Below, in pieces: positions 6,084 through 14,653 of a stretch of 27,715 bases of DNA. Within the stretch, counting starts at the first letter, position 1, and the number at the start of each line of letters is the position of its first letter. The position numbers and the translations under genes were made by a program. The stretch spans positions 1 through 27,715 of the forward strand of contig DAOQAU010000017.1 in the NCBI GenBank assembly GCA_035354275.1, given 5' to 3'. Under the pieces are notes generated by a model. It did no database searches. It was not told the DNA's origin and saw nothing but the letters and a program-made list of their open reading frames with translations. This DNA is from DAOQAU01 sp035354275 (GTDB lineage: Bacteria > Cyanobacteriota > Vampirovibrionia > Gastranaerophilales > Gastranaerophilaceae).

Positions 6084-8330
6084 CTAATACATCATCATAT
6101 CACCAACACCGAAAGTAAAGTACCCTCTTGTTGACCCTGTATTACCCGGATTGAGAATAGGTACCCCGTAATCAACAGAAAGAGGACCCATACCCGGTAT
6201 ATAAATTTTCAAACCGACACCGGCAGTAACCGCCTGCATAGGTCTGTCGTATATAACATCAGAAATTGTGGAGTTAAATATTTTACCCGCATCAACAAAG
6301 AAAGTCATTCTTACATTGTCAAGGAATTGTACTTTAAGCCTGTCTAACAAAGGAATCGGCGTTGCCAATTCAACCGAACCCATAACAAATCCGTCACCTG
6401 TACCAACACCGCTCATTCTGAAACCTCTTATCGAATAAGGTCCGCCTAAGCGATATGCCATAACTTCAGGCATGTCCCCGTGTATTTTGCCTCCTGCTTT
6501 AGCCAAGAATGACAAAGAAGACTTTTTGCCGATAGGCACATATTTTTTAACCGACCCGGTAACTTTGCCGAAAGTTTTATCAAAACCTCCTACATCAAGA
6601 GACTCGTCCCACCTTACGGTTGCCATCAAACCGTGCCTGGGGTTCATAACCGTATCTCTTGTGTCATAAATCAAACCCGGACTCAAAGAAAGGAAGGTTC
6701 CGCCTTCAAGCTGTTGAGCCCTGTTTGCAATCGGAACACTGTGCTGAGCGTAAAGTTGTGCAATAGCTGTTTCATCGCCTTCTCTCACATTAACATTTTC
6801 CAATCCTAAAGAAAGTGTTCCCGTTAAGTTTTTATTGTTTTTTACTTTATGAGCAATAGTTGCTTCAGCACCTATTCTGCGCTCTATCGCAAGCGGAATC
6901 TGATAACTGCCGAAATCTCTGAAGAAAATTTTGTTCATCAGGGAATTATCCGAATTCATAAAATAAGGCTCAAAAAAGCTCAATTCTGCCTGCATGTTCA
7001 TATGATTTATTATTGAAGAATCATTTAAAATAAAGCCTGAACCTGCAAGAAGATTAAGTGCCACTCTTTGGTTTAAGCCTCTGAAGTTGTTATCTGCAAT
7101 ACCGCCTGAACCAAAAAGCCCCGTAGCCGAATCAAGACCTCCGCCTATCATAACAGATGCGGTTCTTTGTTCTTCAACCTGTATTGTGACATCATATTTT
7201 TCAGGATCATCCGCAGACGGCTCAATTTCTCTCTTTACGTCTTTATAAGCTTGAGTTGCATAAAGTCTTACCAAATCTTCTCTTATCAAATTTTCGTTAT
7301 AGACCATGCCGGCTTCTGTTAAAATGTTTCTTGCTACAATATAGTCTTTTGTTTTCTCATTCCCTGCGATTAAAATCCGCTTAATTTCACCCTCATTAAG
7401 GTGAACATTTATAACCCCGTCGGGATCATCGTAAAGCGAATCGATTCTTGCAAGAATATAGCCTTTAGAAGAATAATATTCCTGAATTTTTTCTATTGCT
7501 GTATTAATATCGGCAATGTTTTGGGGTTCGCCTTGAAGCGGAGTAAGGAAGTTAAGAATTTCTTCTGTGGAAACAACCTCGTTTCCTTCAACCGTAAAAT
7601 CACTTACAGGAGTATTTTCTTCCAAATAAATTTTCAAAGTGACCGTTCCGTCAGGATTTTCAACAGGAACCGCCTTCATTCTTTCGGTAAAAAATCCCAT
7701 CTGATAAATTGCTTTCAGATTGTTTTGAACCATGTCCCTGCTGTATTCATCGCCTGTACGAAACTGGAGCTTATTCATTATCATCTCGGGCTTAATTACA
7801 TTTACACCCGCAATTTCAATATCTCTGATATAAACCGCCTCTTTTTCACCTTCTTTCGCAATATTTGTTGAAGAATTAACAGAAGATATAGGGGTTTCAG
7901 GAACAGCTTTAGATGCCGCAGAAGACGGCATAGGAACAGAAACAGGAGGTAAAACAGGCTGCGCCGCAGGTACAGTCGAAGGAACAGAAGGTGCTGCAAT
8001 TACAGGAGTTTCAACAGGAATTGTAACAGGGGAAACTTCAGGAGGTGAAACATCTGCCTGTTTTACATCTTCAGCGGGTTTTTTAAACCATGTCCGTTTT
8101 TTTACGGAAACATCAGGCAAGGGAACTCTTTGTGCATCGGGGGCAAAAACATTTGAAGCATCTTCGGATGAAACAGAAAAAATTTGCTGCATTAACTTTG
8201 CATCTTCAGGCATTTGCAAGCTTTCTTGGTCAGATTTACTTTTTTGCGCGAAAACAGGCATGGCACATGCCAAGATGACAAATACCAAAAATATCTTTAA
8301 AGCTTTATAAATTGAGCCTAAAACCCTCAT
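6084..8330 (-). CDS. bamA: Outer-membrane protein assembly factor BamA (Omp85)
   Basis: BamA is the beta-barrel core that inserts outer-membrane proteins. The 748 residues begin with a signal peptide (hydrophobic 11-24, likely cut after VFA, residues 26-28). A proline-rich linker covers about 92-150. Three POTRA domains follow (about 165-241, 242-316, 317-392), each with a recognisable start such as IRDIEIAGVNVI or VSDFTVEGNEVV. The barrel runs from about 393 to the end and contains the conserved RGF near 634-636 (GGPYSIRGF). Three POTRAs plus a Pro-rich linker is the cyanobacterial layout; proteobacterial BamA has five. The ATG has GGGGG about 4 nt upstream. TATAAT on the minus strand at 8392-8397 could be its -10 box, without a clear -35. 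skp follows it. Confidence 0.93.
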   Translation of the reverse strand: MRVLGSIYKALKIFLVFVILACAMPVFAQKSKSDQESLQMPEDAKLMQQIFSVSSEDASNVFAPDAQRVPLPDVSVKKRTWFKKPAEDVKQADVSPPEVSPVTIPVETPVIAAPSVPSTVPAAQPVLPPVSVPMPSSAASKAVPETPISSVNSSTNIAKEGEKEAVYIRDIEIAGVNVIKPEMIMNKLQFRTGDEYSRDMVQNNLKAIYQMGFFTERMKAVPVENPDGTVTLKIYLEENTPVSDFTVEGNEVVSTEEILNFLTPLQGEPQNIADINTAIEKIQEYYSSKGYILARIDSLYDDPDGVINVHLNEGEIKRILIAGNEKTKDYIVARNILTEAGMVYNENLIREDLVRLYATQAYKDVKREIEPSADDPEKYDVTIQVEEQRTASVMIGGGLDSATGLFGSGGIADNNFRGLNQRVALNLLAGSGFILNDSSIINHMNMQAELSFFEPYFMNSDNSLMNKIFFRDFGSYQIPLAIERRIGAEATIAHKVKNNKNLTGTLSLGLENVNVREGDETAIAQLYAQHSVPIANRAQQLEGGTFLSLSPGLIYDTRDTVMNPRHGLMATVRWDESLDVGGFDKTFGKVTGSVKKYVPIGKKSSLSFLAKAGGKIHGDMPEVMAYRLGGPYSIRGFRMSGVGTGDGFVMGSVELATPIPLLDRLKVQFLDNVRMTFFVDAGKIFNSTISDVIYDRPMQAVTAGVGLKIYIPGMGPLSVDYGVPILNPGNTGSTRGYFTFGVGDMMMY

Positions 8331-8446
8331 TATCCCCCGTAAGTACGAACAAAAAGTTATTGTAGTTCCCCAAAATCTGTTCCTAGAAAATATTATACTT
8401 CAAAATCAGCGCAAAATTAAATTGTAAAAGAAAAATTAATATAATG

Positions 8447-8477
8447 TTTACAAAACAATGCATTTTTTTGGTATAAT
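8447..8477 (+). promoter_or_regulatory. Candidate promoter for tyrS-cysK-cysE
   Basis: TTTACA (8447-8452, 5 of 6) and a perfect TATAAT (8472-8477) are 19 bp apart, a long spacer. The implied start leaves a leader of only about 20 nt, so there is no room for a T-box or other riboswitch before tyrS. Confidence 0.55.
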
Positions 8478-8504
8478 TGAGCCAAAATGAAAGAGGCTTA
8501 GAAA

Positions 8505-9740
8505 ATGGATTCTACAAAAACTGTAAAAGAAGAATTTCTGCAACAGGCAAAATTTTTGGCAAGAAGCGCGGAAGTTTTACCCGGCGGTGTTGAAGAAGGC
8601 ATAAAGGAACTTGCAATAAAACTTCAAAAAGCCAAAGAAACAAACACTCCTTTACGAATAAAACTCGGAATGGATCCCACACGCCCTGACCTGCATTTAG
8701 GGCATTGTGTAGTCATGCGCAAATTAAGAGAGTTTCAAAAACTCGGACATAAAATTGTTCTTATCGTAGGCGGTGCAACCGCAATGGTGGGAGATCCTTC
8801 GGGAAAATCCGAAACAAGACCCTCTTTGACAAAAGAAGAAGTCGAAAAAAATGCAAAAAGTTATTTTGAACAGATGTCAAAAGTTGTTGATATTAAAAAT
8901 GCGCAGATTGTCAACAACGCCGACTGGCTTCACAAAATGAACTTTGTTGACGTTTTAAAACTGTCTTCACACATCACGGTCGCACAAATGCTTGTAAGAG
9001 AAGATTTTGCAAAAAGAATAAGCGAAAATAAACCTATTTCCGTACACGAATTTTTCTACCCCCTAATGCAGGCTTATGATTCTGTTATTGTAGATTCCGA
9101 CATAGAAATAGGAGGAACTGACCAGAGATTTAACGTGCTTTTAGGAAGGGATATTCAGGCGGCTTACGGCAAAAAATATCCGCAAATGGTAATGCTTTTG
9201 CCGCTTCTGGAAGGAACAGACGGAGTTGTCAAAATGTCAAAAACTTACCCCGAACACTGCATTTCCATTAACGAAAATCCCAAAGACATGTTCGGAAAAC
9301 TCATGAGTATTCCCGATACCTTAATAATACGCTATTACACGCTTTTGACCGATGTCTCCGATGAAGACTTGAAAGAAATCGAAAATCAATTAAAATCAGG
9401 CGTGAATCCTCGCGATATCAAGCTAAAACTTGCCCACACTATCACACAAGAATATTGTGGAACAGAAGGTGCCGAATTTGGCAAAAATGAATTCATAAAT
9501 GTCGTATCCAACAAGGGAATACCAACTGATGTTCCCGAGTATAAACTAAAAGGTGAAACAAACATTCTTGATTTGCTTGTCGAATTAAATTTTGTTACAA
9601 GCAAAGGTAAGGCAAAACGTTTAATTCAAGGCGGCGGAGTAAAATTTAACAGTGAAAAAATCTCCGATATGAATTATCAAATTAATAAAGAAGGAATTTT
9701 ACAAGCCGGCAAAAGAAATTTTGTAAAGTTGATAAAATAG
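8505..9740 (+). CDS. tyrS: Tyrosyl-tRNA synthetase
   Basis: It charges tRNA-Tyr with tyrosine. The class I motifs are present: HLGH (64-67) in GMDPTRPDLHLGH, and KMSKT (243-247) in place of KMSKS. The C-terminal S4 RNA-binding domain (about 345-411) is shown by FVTSKGKAKRLIQGGGVKFN. The 411 residues fit the type with the DPTRPDLHLGH signature. An AGAGG ribosome-binding site precedes the ATG. It is the first gene of a plus-strand run; cysK starts 7 nt after its stop. TyrS has no direct link to cysteine synthesis, so the grouping is probably only shared transcription. Confidence 0.96.
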   Translation: MDSTKTVKEEFLQQAKFLARSAEVLPGGVEEGIKELAIKLQKAKETNTPLRIKLGMDPTRPDLHLGHCVVMRKLREFQKLGHKIVLIVGGATAMVGDPSGKSETRPSLTKEEVEKNAKSYFEQMSKVVDIKNAQIVNNADWLHKMNFVDVLKLSSHITVAQMLVREDFAKRISENKPISVHEFFYPLMQAYDSVIVDSDIEIGGTDQRFNVLLGRDIQAAYGKKYPQMVMLLPLLEGTDGVVKMSKTYPEHCISINENPKDMFGKLMSIPDTLIIRYYTLLTDVSDEDLKEIENQLKSGVNPRDIKLKLAHTITQEYCGTEGAEFGKNEFINVVSNKGIPTDVPEYKLKGETNILDLLVELNFVTSKGKAKRLIQGGGVKFNSEKISDMNYQINKEGILQAGKRNFVKLIK

Positions 9741-9747
9741 AGGCAAA

Positions 9748-10665
9748 ATGATTCACAACAATATCTTAGAACTTATAGGAAAAACCCCTTTGGTAAAGCT
9801 TAGAACTTTTAACACCAAAGGCTGTGAAATTGCGCTTAAACTGGAGTTTTTCAACCCATCGGGCTCAGTTAAAGACAGGGCGTCTTTTTACATGCTAAAT
9901 GAAGCAATAAAAGCAGGCAAAATCAACAAAAATACCGTAATAATCGAGCCTACAAGCGGAAACACGGGTATAGGACTTGCCATGTGCGCTGCGGTTATGG
10001 GTTTAAAAATAGTTATTGTCATGCCCGAGAGCATGTCTATTGAAAGAAGGCTGCTGATTAAAGGCTACGGTGCAAAGCTTGTTCTTACGCCCAAGAAAAA
10101 AGGCATGCAAGGTGCTGTAGATAAAGCTTTTGAACTTGCCGAAAAAGACCCGAATTCTTTTATACCTTCGCAGTTTTCAAATCCTGCAAATACGCTTGCA
10201 CACAAAGAAACCACCTCAAAAGAAATTTTTGAAGATACAAAAGGCAAAGTTGACATTGTCGTAGCAGGCATAGGAACATCGGGCACCACAATGGGACTTT
10301 GTGAGGGATTAAAAGCACTAAAACCTTCTGTTAAAATCTACGGAGTAGAGCCTATGGAAAGCCCGCTTTTAACCGAAGGCAGATCGGCTCCGCATAAAAT
10401 TCAGGGAATCGGCGCAAACTTTATCCCAAAACTTTTTGACAAGAAAAAAATCGACGGAATAATTACCGTAAACGCGCAAGATTCTTTCAAATTTGCAAAA
10501 GAGCTTGCAAAAAGAGAAGGAATTTTAGTAGGGATTTCCTCCGGTGCAATCTTAAAGGCTGCTTTAGACCTTGCCAAGAAAAGTGAAAACAAAGGAAAAT
10601 TAATTGTCGCCATAATGTGCGATTTCGGAGAAAGATACTTATCAACGGAATTATTCGAAAGTTGA
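9748..10665 (+). CDS. cysK: Cysteine synthase (O-acetylserine sulfhydrylase)
   Basis: A PLP enzyme making cysteine from O-acetylserine and sulfide. The Schiff-base lysine is K42 in NPSGSVKDRA. The substrate loop PTSGNTG is at 68-74, and the phosphate-binding loop GIGTSGTTMG begins near 174. EGILVGISSGA near the C-terminus is typical. The 305 residues match CysK. An AGAGG site precedes the ATG. cysE, which makes the substrate, lies 125 nt downstream and can form the cysteine synthase complex with it. The last codons and TGA stop (10663-10665) fall in an 8-bp repeat block. Confidence 0.95.
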   Translation: MIHNNILELIGKTPLVKLRTFNTKGCEIALKLEFFNPSGSVKDRASFYMLNEAIKAGKINKNTVIIEPTSGNTGIGLAMCAAVMGLKIVIVMPESMSIERRLLIKGYGAKLVLTPKKKGMQGAVDKAFELAEKDPNSFIPSQFSNPANTLAHKETTSKEIFEDTKGKVDIVVAGIGTSGTTMGLCEGLKALKPSVKIYGVEPMESPLLTEGRSAPHKIQGIGANFIPKLFDKKKIDGIITVNAQDSFKFAKELAKREGILVGISSGAILKAALDLAKKSENKGKLIVAIMCDFGERYLSTELFES

Positions 10666-10691
10666 AAAGTCGAACAGTCGAATAGTTATAA
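10660..10691. repeat. 8-bp degenerate tandem repeat carrying the cysK stop codon
   Basis: Units are AGTTGAAA, AGTCGAAC, AGTCGAAT and AGTTATAA. The TGA in the first unit is the cysK stop. A palindromic half-element follows at once. Confidence 0.75.
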
Positions 10692-10692
10692 T

Positions 10693-10729
10693 GTCGTTGC
10701 GAGGAGGGCAAAGCCCGACGAAGCAATCC
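10693..10729. repeat. Half of a GTCGTTGCGAG-type palindromic repeat
   Basis: GTCGTTGCGAGG, then a GGGCAAAGCCC hairpin and GAAGCAATCC. It corresponds to one arm of the complete element at 17486-17573. It is flanked by 8-bp repeats at 10660-10691 and 10747-10762. Confidence 0.65.
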
Positions 10730-10746
10730 AAAACAACCCTTAAGCC

Positions 10747-10762
10747 ATTCACCTATTCACTT
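10747..10762. repeat. 8-bp tandem repeat, two units, before cysE
   Basis: Units are ATTCACCT and ATTCACTT, the same family as 6050-6081. Confidence 0.55.
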
Positions 10763-10790
10763 TATAACCTAAAAAACAAAGGATTACCAA

Positions 10791-11441
10791 ATGCTCACAA
10801 GAACCATACAAACCATAAAAGAAGACATAAAAACAATCTACAAAAAAGATCCCGCTGCAAAAAATTTGCTTGAAGTTATTTTTTGCTACCCGGGATTCCA
10901 CGCACTTTTGATACACAGATTTTCTCATAAACTCTGGGTATGGAAAATTCCCGTTATCCCTCGCATGCTTTCGACTTTTGCAAGATTTTTGACCGGAATT
11001 GACATTCACCCGGGAGCTACAATCGGAAGAAGGTTTTTCATAGACCACGGCATGGGGGTTGTAATCGGCGAAACAACAATAATCGGCGATGATGTGCTTT
11101 TGTATCAGGGCGTAACACTTGGCGGAACAAGTTCAAAACCCGAAAAACGCCACCCCACGCTCTGCAACAATGTCGTTGTCGGCGCAGGCGCAAAAGTTTT
11201 AGGCAACATTACAATCGGTGAATACTCAAAAATCGGCGCAGGCTCGGTCGTAATCGATAATGTCCCAGAACATGCCACAGTCGTAGGAGTACCCGGACAT
11301 ATCGTAATGCAAAAAATAATCGACGAAAACGGAGTGCTTATGCACAACAGAATTCCAGATCCGATTTCTTGCGAAATAAACAGGCTTAAATACGAAGTCA
11401 AAGAGCTCCAAGAAATCGTTAAAGGCGAAAAAAATAATTAA
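10791..11441 (+). CDS. cysE: Serine O-acetyltransferase
   Basis: It transfers acetyl from acetyl-CoA to serine, the committed step of cysteine synthesis. The short helical N-terminus (YPGFHALLIHRFSHKLW) precedes a left-handed beta-helix of hexapeptide repeats beginning DIHPGATIG. DHGMGVVIGETTIIGDDV carries the catalytic His and Asp region, and YQGVTLGGT and KRHPTL follow. The 216 residues match the short CysE form found in Gram-positives and cyanobacteria rather than the 273-residue E. coli form. AAAGGA lies before the ATG. It follows cysK and ends before a strong hairpin at 11452-11483. Confidence 0.95.
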   Translation: MLTRTIQTIKEDIKTIYKKDPAAKNLLEVIFCYPGFHALLIHRFSHKLWVWKIPVIPRMLSTFARFLTGIDIHPGATIGRRFFIDHGMGVVIGETTIIGDDVLLYQGVTLGGTSSKPEKRHPTLCNNVVVGAGAKVLGNITIGEYSKIGAGSVVIDNVPEHATVVGVPGHIVMQKIIDENGVLMHNRIPDPISCEINRLKYEVKELQEIVKGEKNN

Positions 11442-11451
11442 AATTTAAACC

Positions 11452-11483
11452 AAGGCGGCGCGGTAAAATTACCGCGCCGCCTT
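11452..11483. terminator. Bidirectional hairpin terminator between cysE and the GAF/HD-GYP gene
   Basis: A perfect 15-bp inverted repeat (11452-11466 and 11469-11483; arms begin AAGGCGGCGCGG) with a 2-nt spacer. It sits between two convergent stop codons. The T-rich flanks are short, so termination is likely but not certain. Confidence 0.75.
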
Positions 11484-11505
11484 TATACATACTCTCTCTT
11501 AATAT

Positions 11506-12879
11506 TTACATCTGTTTTATAACCTGAGCCAGAGCATCCACAATAATAGGATCCCACTTGCTTTCGGCTTCATTTTTCATAATTTCAAGTGCCTGATTTT
11601 TAAGCATTGCTTTTCGATAAGGTCTGTCTGCGGTCATTGCGCTGAAAGCATCTGCTACCGCGATAATTCTTGAGCCTAACGGTATTGAATTTCCTCTTAA
11701 GCCTTCGGGTTCTCCCATGCCGTCCCATCTTTCTCTGTGATAATGAATATATGGAACGACTTCGGACAGGAAGTTGATATTCATAAGCAGATTAACGCCG
11801 ACATTAGGGTGATTTTGAAGTTTTTCCCAATCCTCTTTATCAAGTTTTCCGGTATGAGAAAACAAGGTTTCGGGCAGGGTGATTTTACCTATATTTTGTA
11901 AAAGCCCTGCATAATAAATCAAATCGGTAGTTTTTTCATTCAGGCCCAAATGTTTGCATATCAAGCGTGAAAGATCTGCGGTATTTTGAGAGTGCGAAAC
12001 CTTATACTGACCTTTCGTATCAACTGCAGAAGCAAGTCTTTTTACAAATGTCTGCTGCTGATCGCCCAAATCACCTATTAAAGCGGTTAATTCAGCTCTC
12101 ATATGCTGCAAGTCGGCAATAATAGAATCTTCTGATGCTATAAGTTCATTTGCTTCTTCAATAACTCTTTGAAGTTCCATTGAAGTGGCAAAAAGCGAAG
12201 CGGTAGATTCTATCAATCTTAAATATTCACTTTCAAAAAATCTATCTACATAACTTTGAATTACTATAACCCCTACTGCTTTAGCATTATTGTGCATAGG
12301 AATTGCGGTAAAAACTTTAACTTTATCTTCGTTTAATTTCTTAATAGGTTCAAATCTTTTTGAAAAATTGGGGTTCTTAACTTCGACAGTTTCTTTGTTT
12401 TTAAAAGCTTCTGAGACAAAAGATTTATCATCAAATTTATAACCTAAATCATACTTATACAAATCGTCTTTAATTTCTATGGAAGAGCCGACCAAAAGCA
12501 AATCTTTGGAAGATTTTCCCAAACCTTTGGCATTTTCTTTTGTCAAATAAATATGACAAACGTCCATATCAAGCATTTGAACTATAGTTTTTGCAATCGA
12601 ATTGTATATAACATAATCTTCTTTAGAGCTAAATCCCAAAACGCAAAGCGTATTATCAATAGAATAAATTGAAATCAATTCTTTTAACTGACTTTTCAAA
12701 CTTTCGGCTTTGTCTTTGACATTGTGTCCGATTTTTTGCACCAAATCTTCTGAAATCAGGTGTTCTGAAATAAAGTCACCCAAATTAAGGGCAAAAATCT
12801 CTTCCAACGGATCTTCTTCTATCAAATTCATTGACCGTCCGAATAATGATGCTCCGGACTCTAATTCTCTTTTGTCCAT
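11506..12879 (-). CDS. GAF-domain protein with degenerate HD-GYP domain
   Basis: HD-GYP proteins normally hydrolyse cyclic di-GMP at a metal centre. Numbering is from the upstream GTG at 12888. A GAF-like sensor spans about 85-240, a short helical linker about 240-290, and the HD-GYP fold about 290-445 (HSQNTADLSRLI, LPETLFSHTGKL, HPNVGVNLL, RERWDGMGEPEGLRG, SRIIAVADAFSAM, DRPYRKA). The HD pair is QN (331-332, AGLLQNIGKI), the GYP motif is GEP (392-394), and the usual HHER is YHRER. It is therefore probably catalytically dead and may act as a c-di-GMP or partner sensor. ATG at 12879 is preferred: AGGGAAAG is well spaced for it and too close to the GTG. Convergent with cysE. Confidence 0.87.
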   Translation of the reverse strand: MDKRELESGASLFGRSMNLIEEDPLEEIFALNLGDFISEHLISEDLVQKIGHNVKDKAESLKSQLKELISIYSIDNTLCVLGFSSKEDYVIYNSIAKTIVQMLDMDVCHIYLTKENAKGLGKSSKDLLLVGSSIEIKDDLYKYDLGYKFDDKSFVSEAFKNKETVEVKNPNFSKRFEPIKKLNEDKVKVFTAIPMHNNAKAVGVIVIQSYVDRFFESEYLRLIESTASLFATSMELQRVIEEANELIASEDSIIADLQHMRAELTALIGDLGDQQQTFVKRLASAVDTKGQYKVSHSQNTADLSRLICKHLGLNEKTTDLIYYAGLLQNIGKITLPETLFSHTGKLDKEDWEKLQNHPNVGVNLLMNINFLSEVVPYIHYHRERWDGMGEPEGLRGNSIPLGSRIIAVADAFSAMTADRPYRKAMLKNQALEIMKNEAESKWDPIIVDALAQVIKQM

Positions 12880-13243
12880 GCCGGTCACTTTCCCTTTGTA
12901 TTACCACATATTTTACTTATCGGCACAACCTATAAAAAACTTTGATGATTTTTATAAAAGTTTATACTTTAGTTTGAAAAACTTCATCTTAAAAGATGAA
13001 AAATCCTTTATTTTCGCCTCTTAAATTAAATGTAACAAATTTTTATTTTTTTAATTTTTAAATCACATGACTAAATTATTAACATTTGTAAAGTTGAGTT
13101 TTTACACCCTAAAAAACCTTTTATTACAAGGTTTTACATAAAATAATATATACTTTTTATCTAAAAAGGAACACTTTTTTATAACTAAATGTTTTTATAA
13201 ATATATCAGATAATTATTATTTTAGTTAAAGGAGAAATAATTT
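12880..13243. other. AT-rich intergenic region between divergent genes
   Basis: About 364 bases with no convincing gene, holding the upstream regions of the divergent GAF/HD-GYP and ribbon-helix-helix genes. Two small inverted repeats are visible: TTCATCTT/AAGATGAA near 12990-13008, and AAAACCTT (13113-13120) with AAGGTTTT (13128-13135). The second could be an operator for the ribbon-helix-helix protein. No promoter matched well enough to call. Confidence 0.5.
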
Positions 13244-13432
13244 ATGGCAAGAGTTTTGATTTCAATGCCCGAAAAATTTTTAGACGAGATTGATTCAGTT
13301 GCGGGTAACGAAAACCGTTCACGTTCAGAGCTTATCAGAGAAGCACTTAGAACTTATATTCACAGAAACAAAGTAAGAGAAAACGTTACGGCAACAAAAA
13401 ATGCAACTATTTTAGAGGCACTACTAGACTAA
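13244..13432 (+). CDS. Ribbon-helix-helix (CopG/Arc-type) DNA-binding protein
   Basis: A 62-residue protein with the RHH pattern: a beta strand (MARVLISMPEKFLDEID), a first helix ending before NENRSRSELIREAL, then a second helix. SRSELIREALRTYI is characteristic of CopG-family regulators, which dimerise and bind inverted repeats. The ATG has AAGGAG 9 nt upstream. No toxin gene lies next to it: downstream are a terminator and a gene on the other strand. It is therefore more likely a stand-alone regulator than an antitoxin. Its target may be its own upstream region. Confidence 0.88.
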   Translation: MARVLISMPEKFLDEIDSVAGNENRSRSELIREALRTYIHRNKVRENVTATKNATILEALLD

Positions 13433-13451
13433 CGGATTTATCGGAGGAATT

Positions 13452-13485
13452 AAAAAAGAACTCGCTTAAAGCGGGTTCTTTTTTT
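13452..13485 (+). terminator. Rho-independent terminator of the RHH gene
   Basis: AGAACTCGCT (13457-13466), a TAA loop and AGCGGGTTCT (13470-13479), paired throughout with one G-T wobble, followed by a T run to 13485. Upstream A residues extend the stem. Confidence 0.9.
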
Positions 13486-13502
13486 GTAATTTTTTAAGAC
13501 AT

Positions 13503-13528
13503 AAAAAGGGCCGGTTTCCCGGCCTTTT
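13503..13528. terminator. Second hairpin terminator, probably serving the minus-strand gene at 13594
   Basis: GGCCGG (13509-13514), loop TTTC and CCGGCC (13519-13524), flanked by A5 on the left and T4 on the right, so it can work in either direction. It lies downstream of the minus-strand gene ending at 13594. Confidence 0.75.
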
Positions 13529-13593
13529 AACTAACACATACACTAACTAACATTTGTCACACTAACTAATTCCTACCCACCAAGTTATTTATA

Positions 13594-14484
13594 TTAAGCC
13601 TTTTTCTTTTTTGAGAACAAAGATATAATACCTGCTCCAAGTGCAACTCCTAATGCTATTCCAAGCGGAGGACAAAGAACTCCTGCACCTACGCATATCG
13701 CGCCCGCAGCTACAACTCCTAAGGATCCGCCTACGGCTTTTGATGTCATTTGTGATTTACTTAGAGGCTCGCCTGTTATGTCTGAGATATTATCTTGAGC
13801 CGTGCGGCTGTTTCCAAATAATGTTCCCAGTCCGAAAAATCCTTTACCGAAACCTGACCAAAATTGACCTGTGCCGTTTTCTGCTATTTCATCAGTCATA
13901 CTTTTACCTGTGGCTTGATTATATAATTTTTCGACATAAGCCTTTAATTGGTCATTTGAAATCTTGCTGACATCAATTCCCTGAGCTGCTAACTGTTGTT
14001 TTGCAGACTGCAACAACTTATTGTAACAGCTCATAATTTGATCTTGTTCATTGGCTTTTATTTTAGATTGTAAAATAGCGATTTGTCTTGTTATCGCATC
14101 TTCTTCAGAAGTAAGATCAAAGTTTACGCCGTTCATCCTTTTTTGATATTCAACCTGATTATTTAATTGAGACTTTTGCATATCATTTTGGATTTCACCT
14201 TGCAATCCAACATAATCCTTTACTCTTTTTGCATATTCTTCAAGAGTTTCTCCTTCTTGCATCATAGGCATTTGTCCGGGATAGCCGTAAGAATTTTGTA
14301 AAATAGTAGGACCAAAACAACCTCCGCCTAAGTTGTTTAAAGTATTAAAGCCATTATTGTTAAAAATACTGCTTGACAAAAAATCGTCATTTCCGTAAAA
14401 TATGTCGTCGCCACTTAAATTACCGTTGTTACAAATCCCTGATTGAGGATAATAAGGCGCAAAAGTACCAATACTTGCTGTCAT
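13594..14484 (-). CDS. Hypothetical protein with C-terminal glycine-zipper hydrophobic hairpin
   Basis: I do not recognise this 296-residue protein. Residues 1-75 are rich in Asn, Gly, Tyr and Phe (NNNGFNTLNNLGGG) and look disordered. About 78-190 is helical and charged (EEYAKRVKDYVGLQGEIQND, then AILQSKIKANEQDQIM). Near 200-225 there is a Gly/Phe-rich stretch (GFGKGFFGLGTLFG). The end, about 250-290, is two hydrophobic Gly/Ala-rich segments (VGGSLGVVAAGAICVGAGVL and PLGIALGVALGAGIISLF) closed by KKKKA, a probable membrane hairpin. There is no signal peptide. GGAGG lies 7 nt before the ATG. It stands alone between terminators. Confidence 0.75.
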   Translation of the reverse strand: MTASIGTFAPYYPQSGICNNGNLSGDDIFYGNDDFLSSSIFNNNGFNTLNNLGGGCFGPTILQNSYGYPGQMPMMQEGETLEEYAKRVKDYVGLQGEIQNDMQKSQLNNQVEYQKRMNGVNFDLTSEEDAITRQIAILQSKIKANEQDQIMSCYNKLLQSAKQQLAAQGIDVSKISNDQLKAYVEKLYNQATGKSMTDEIAENGTGQFWSGFGKGFFGLGTLFGNSRTAQDNISDITGEPLSKSQMTSKAVGGSLGVVAAGAICVGAGVLCPPLGIALGVALGAGIISLFSKKKKA

Positions 14485-14610
14485 AACCAGACCTCCAAAT
14501 TAAATAACTAAACCTACCTTACATATATAAAAAGTTTTTTTATTAAATAATTGCGCATGTTTAGATTAATTGTTAAGAAATGTTAACTTACGCGATTGGT
14601 AAAACATGCC

Positions 14611-14648
14611 AAAAAATGGGCGCAGGCAAATGCCTGCGCCCATTTTTT
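14611..14648 (-). terminator. Strong hairpin terminator of clpP
   Basis: A perfect 18-bp inverted repeat (14611-14628 and 14631-14648) with a 2-nt spacer. The GC-rich core TGGGCGCAGGCA is bordered by A6 and T6, so on the minus strand the stem runs into a T tract just after the clpP stop. Confidence 0.93.
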
Positions 14649-14653
14649 ATTTA

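Noticed and set aside
7802..7999. Leu/Arg-rich open frame antisense-like to bamA
   Set aside because: It is another frame of the proline-rich linker coding region, with no ribosome-binding site.
8331..8504. T-box leader for tyrS
   Set aside because: The predicted leader is about 20 nt and no T-box sequence or specifier hairpin is visible.
10691..10873. Open frame of 60 codons overlapping the cysE start
   Set aside because: It reads through the palindromic half-element and repeat, then out of frame into cysE.
13244..13432. Antitoxin of a toxin-antitoxin pair
   Set aside because: No toxin-like gene lies next to it; a terminator follows immediately.
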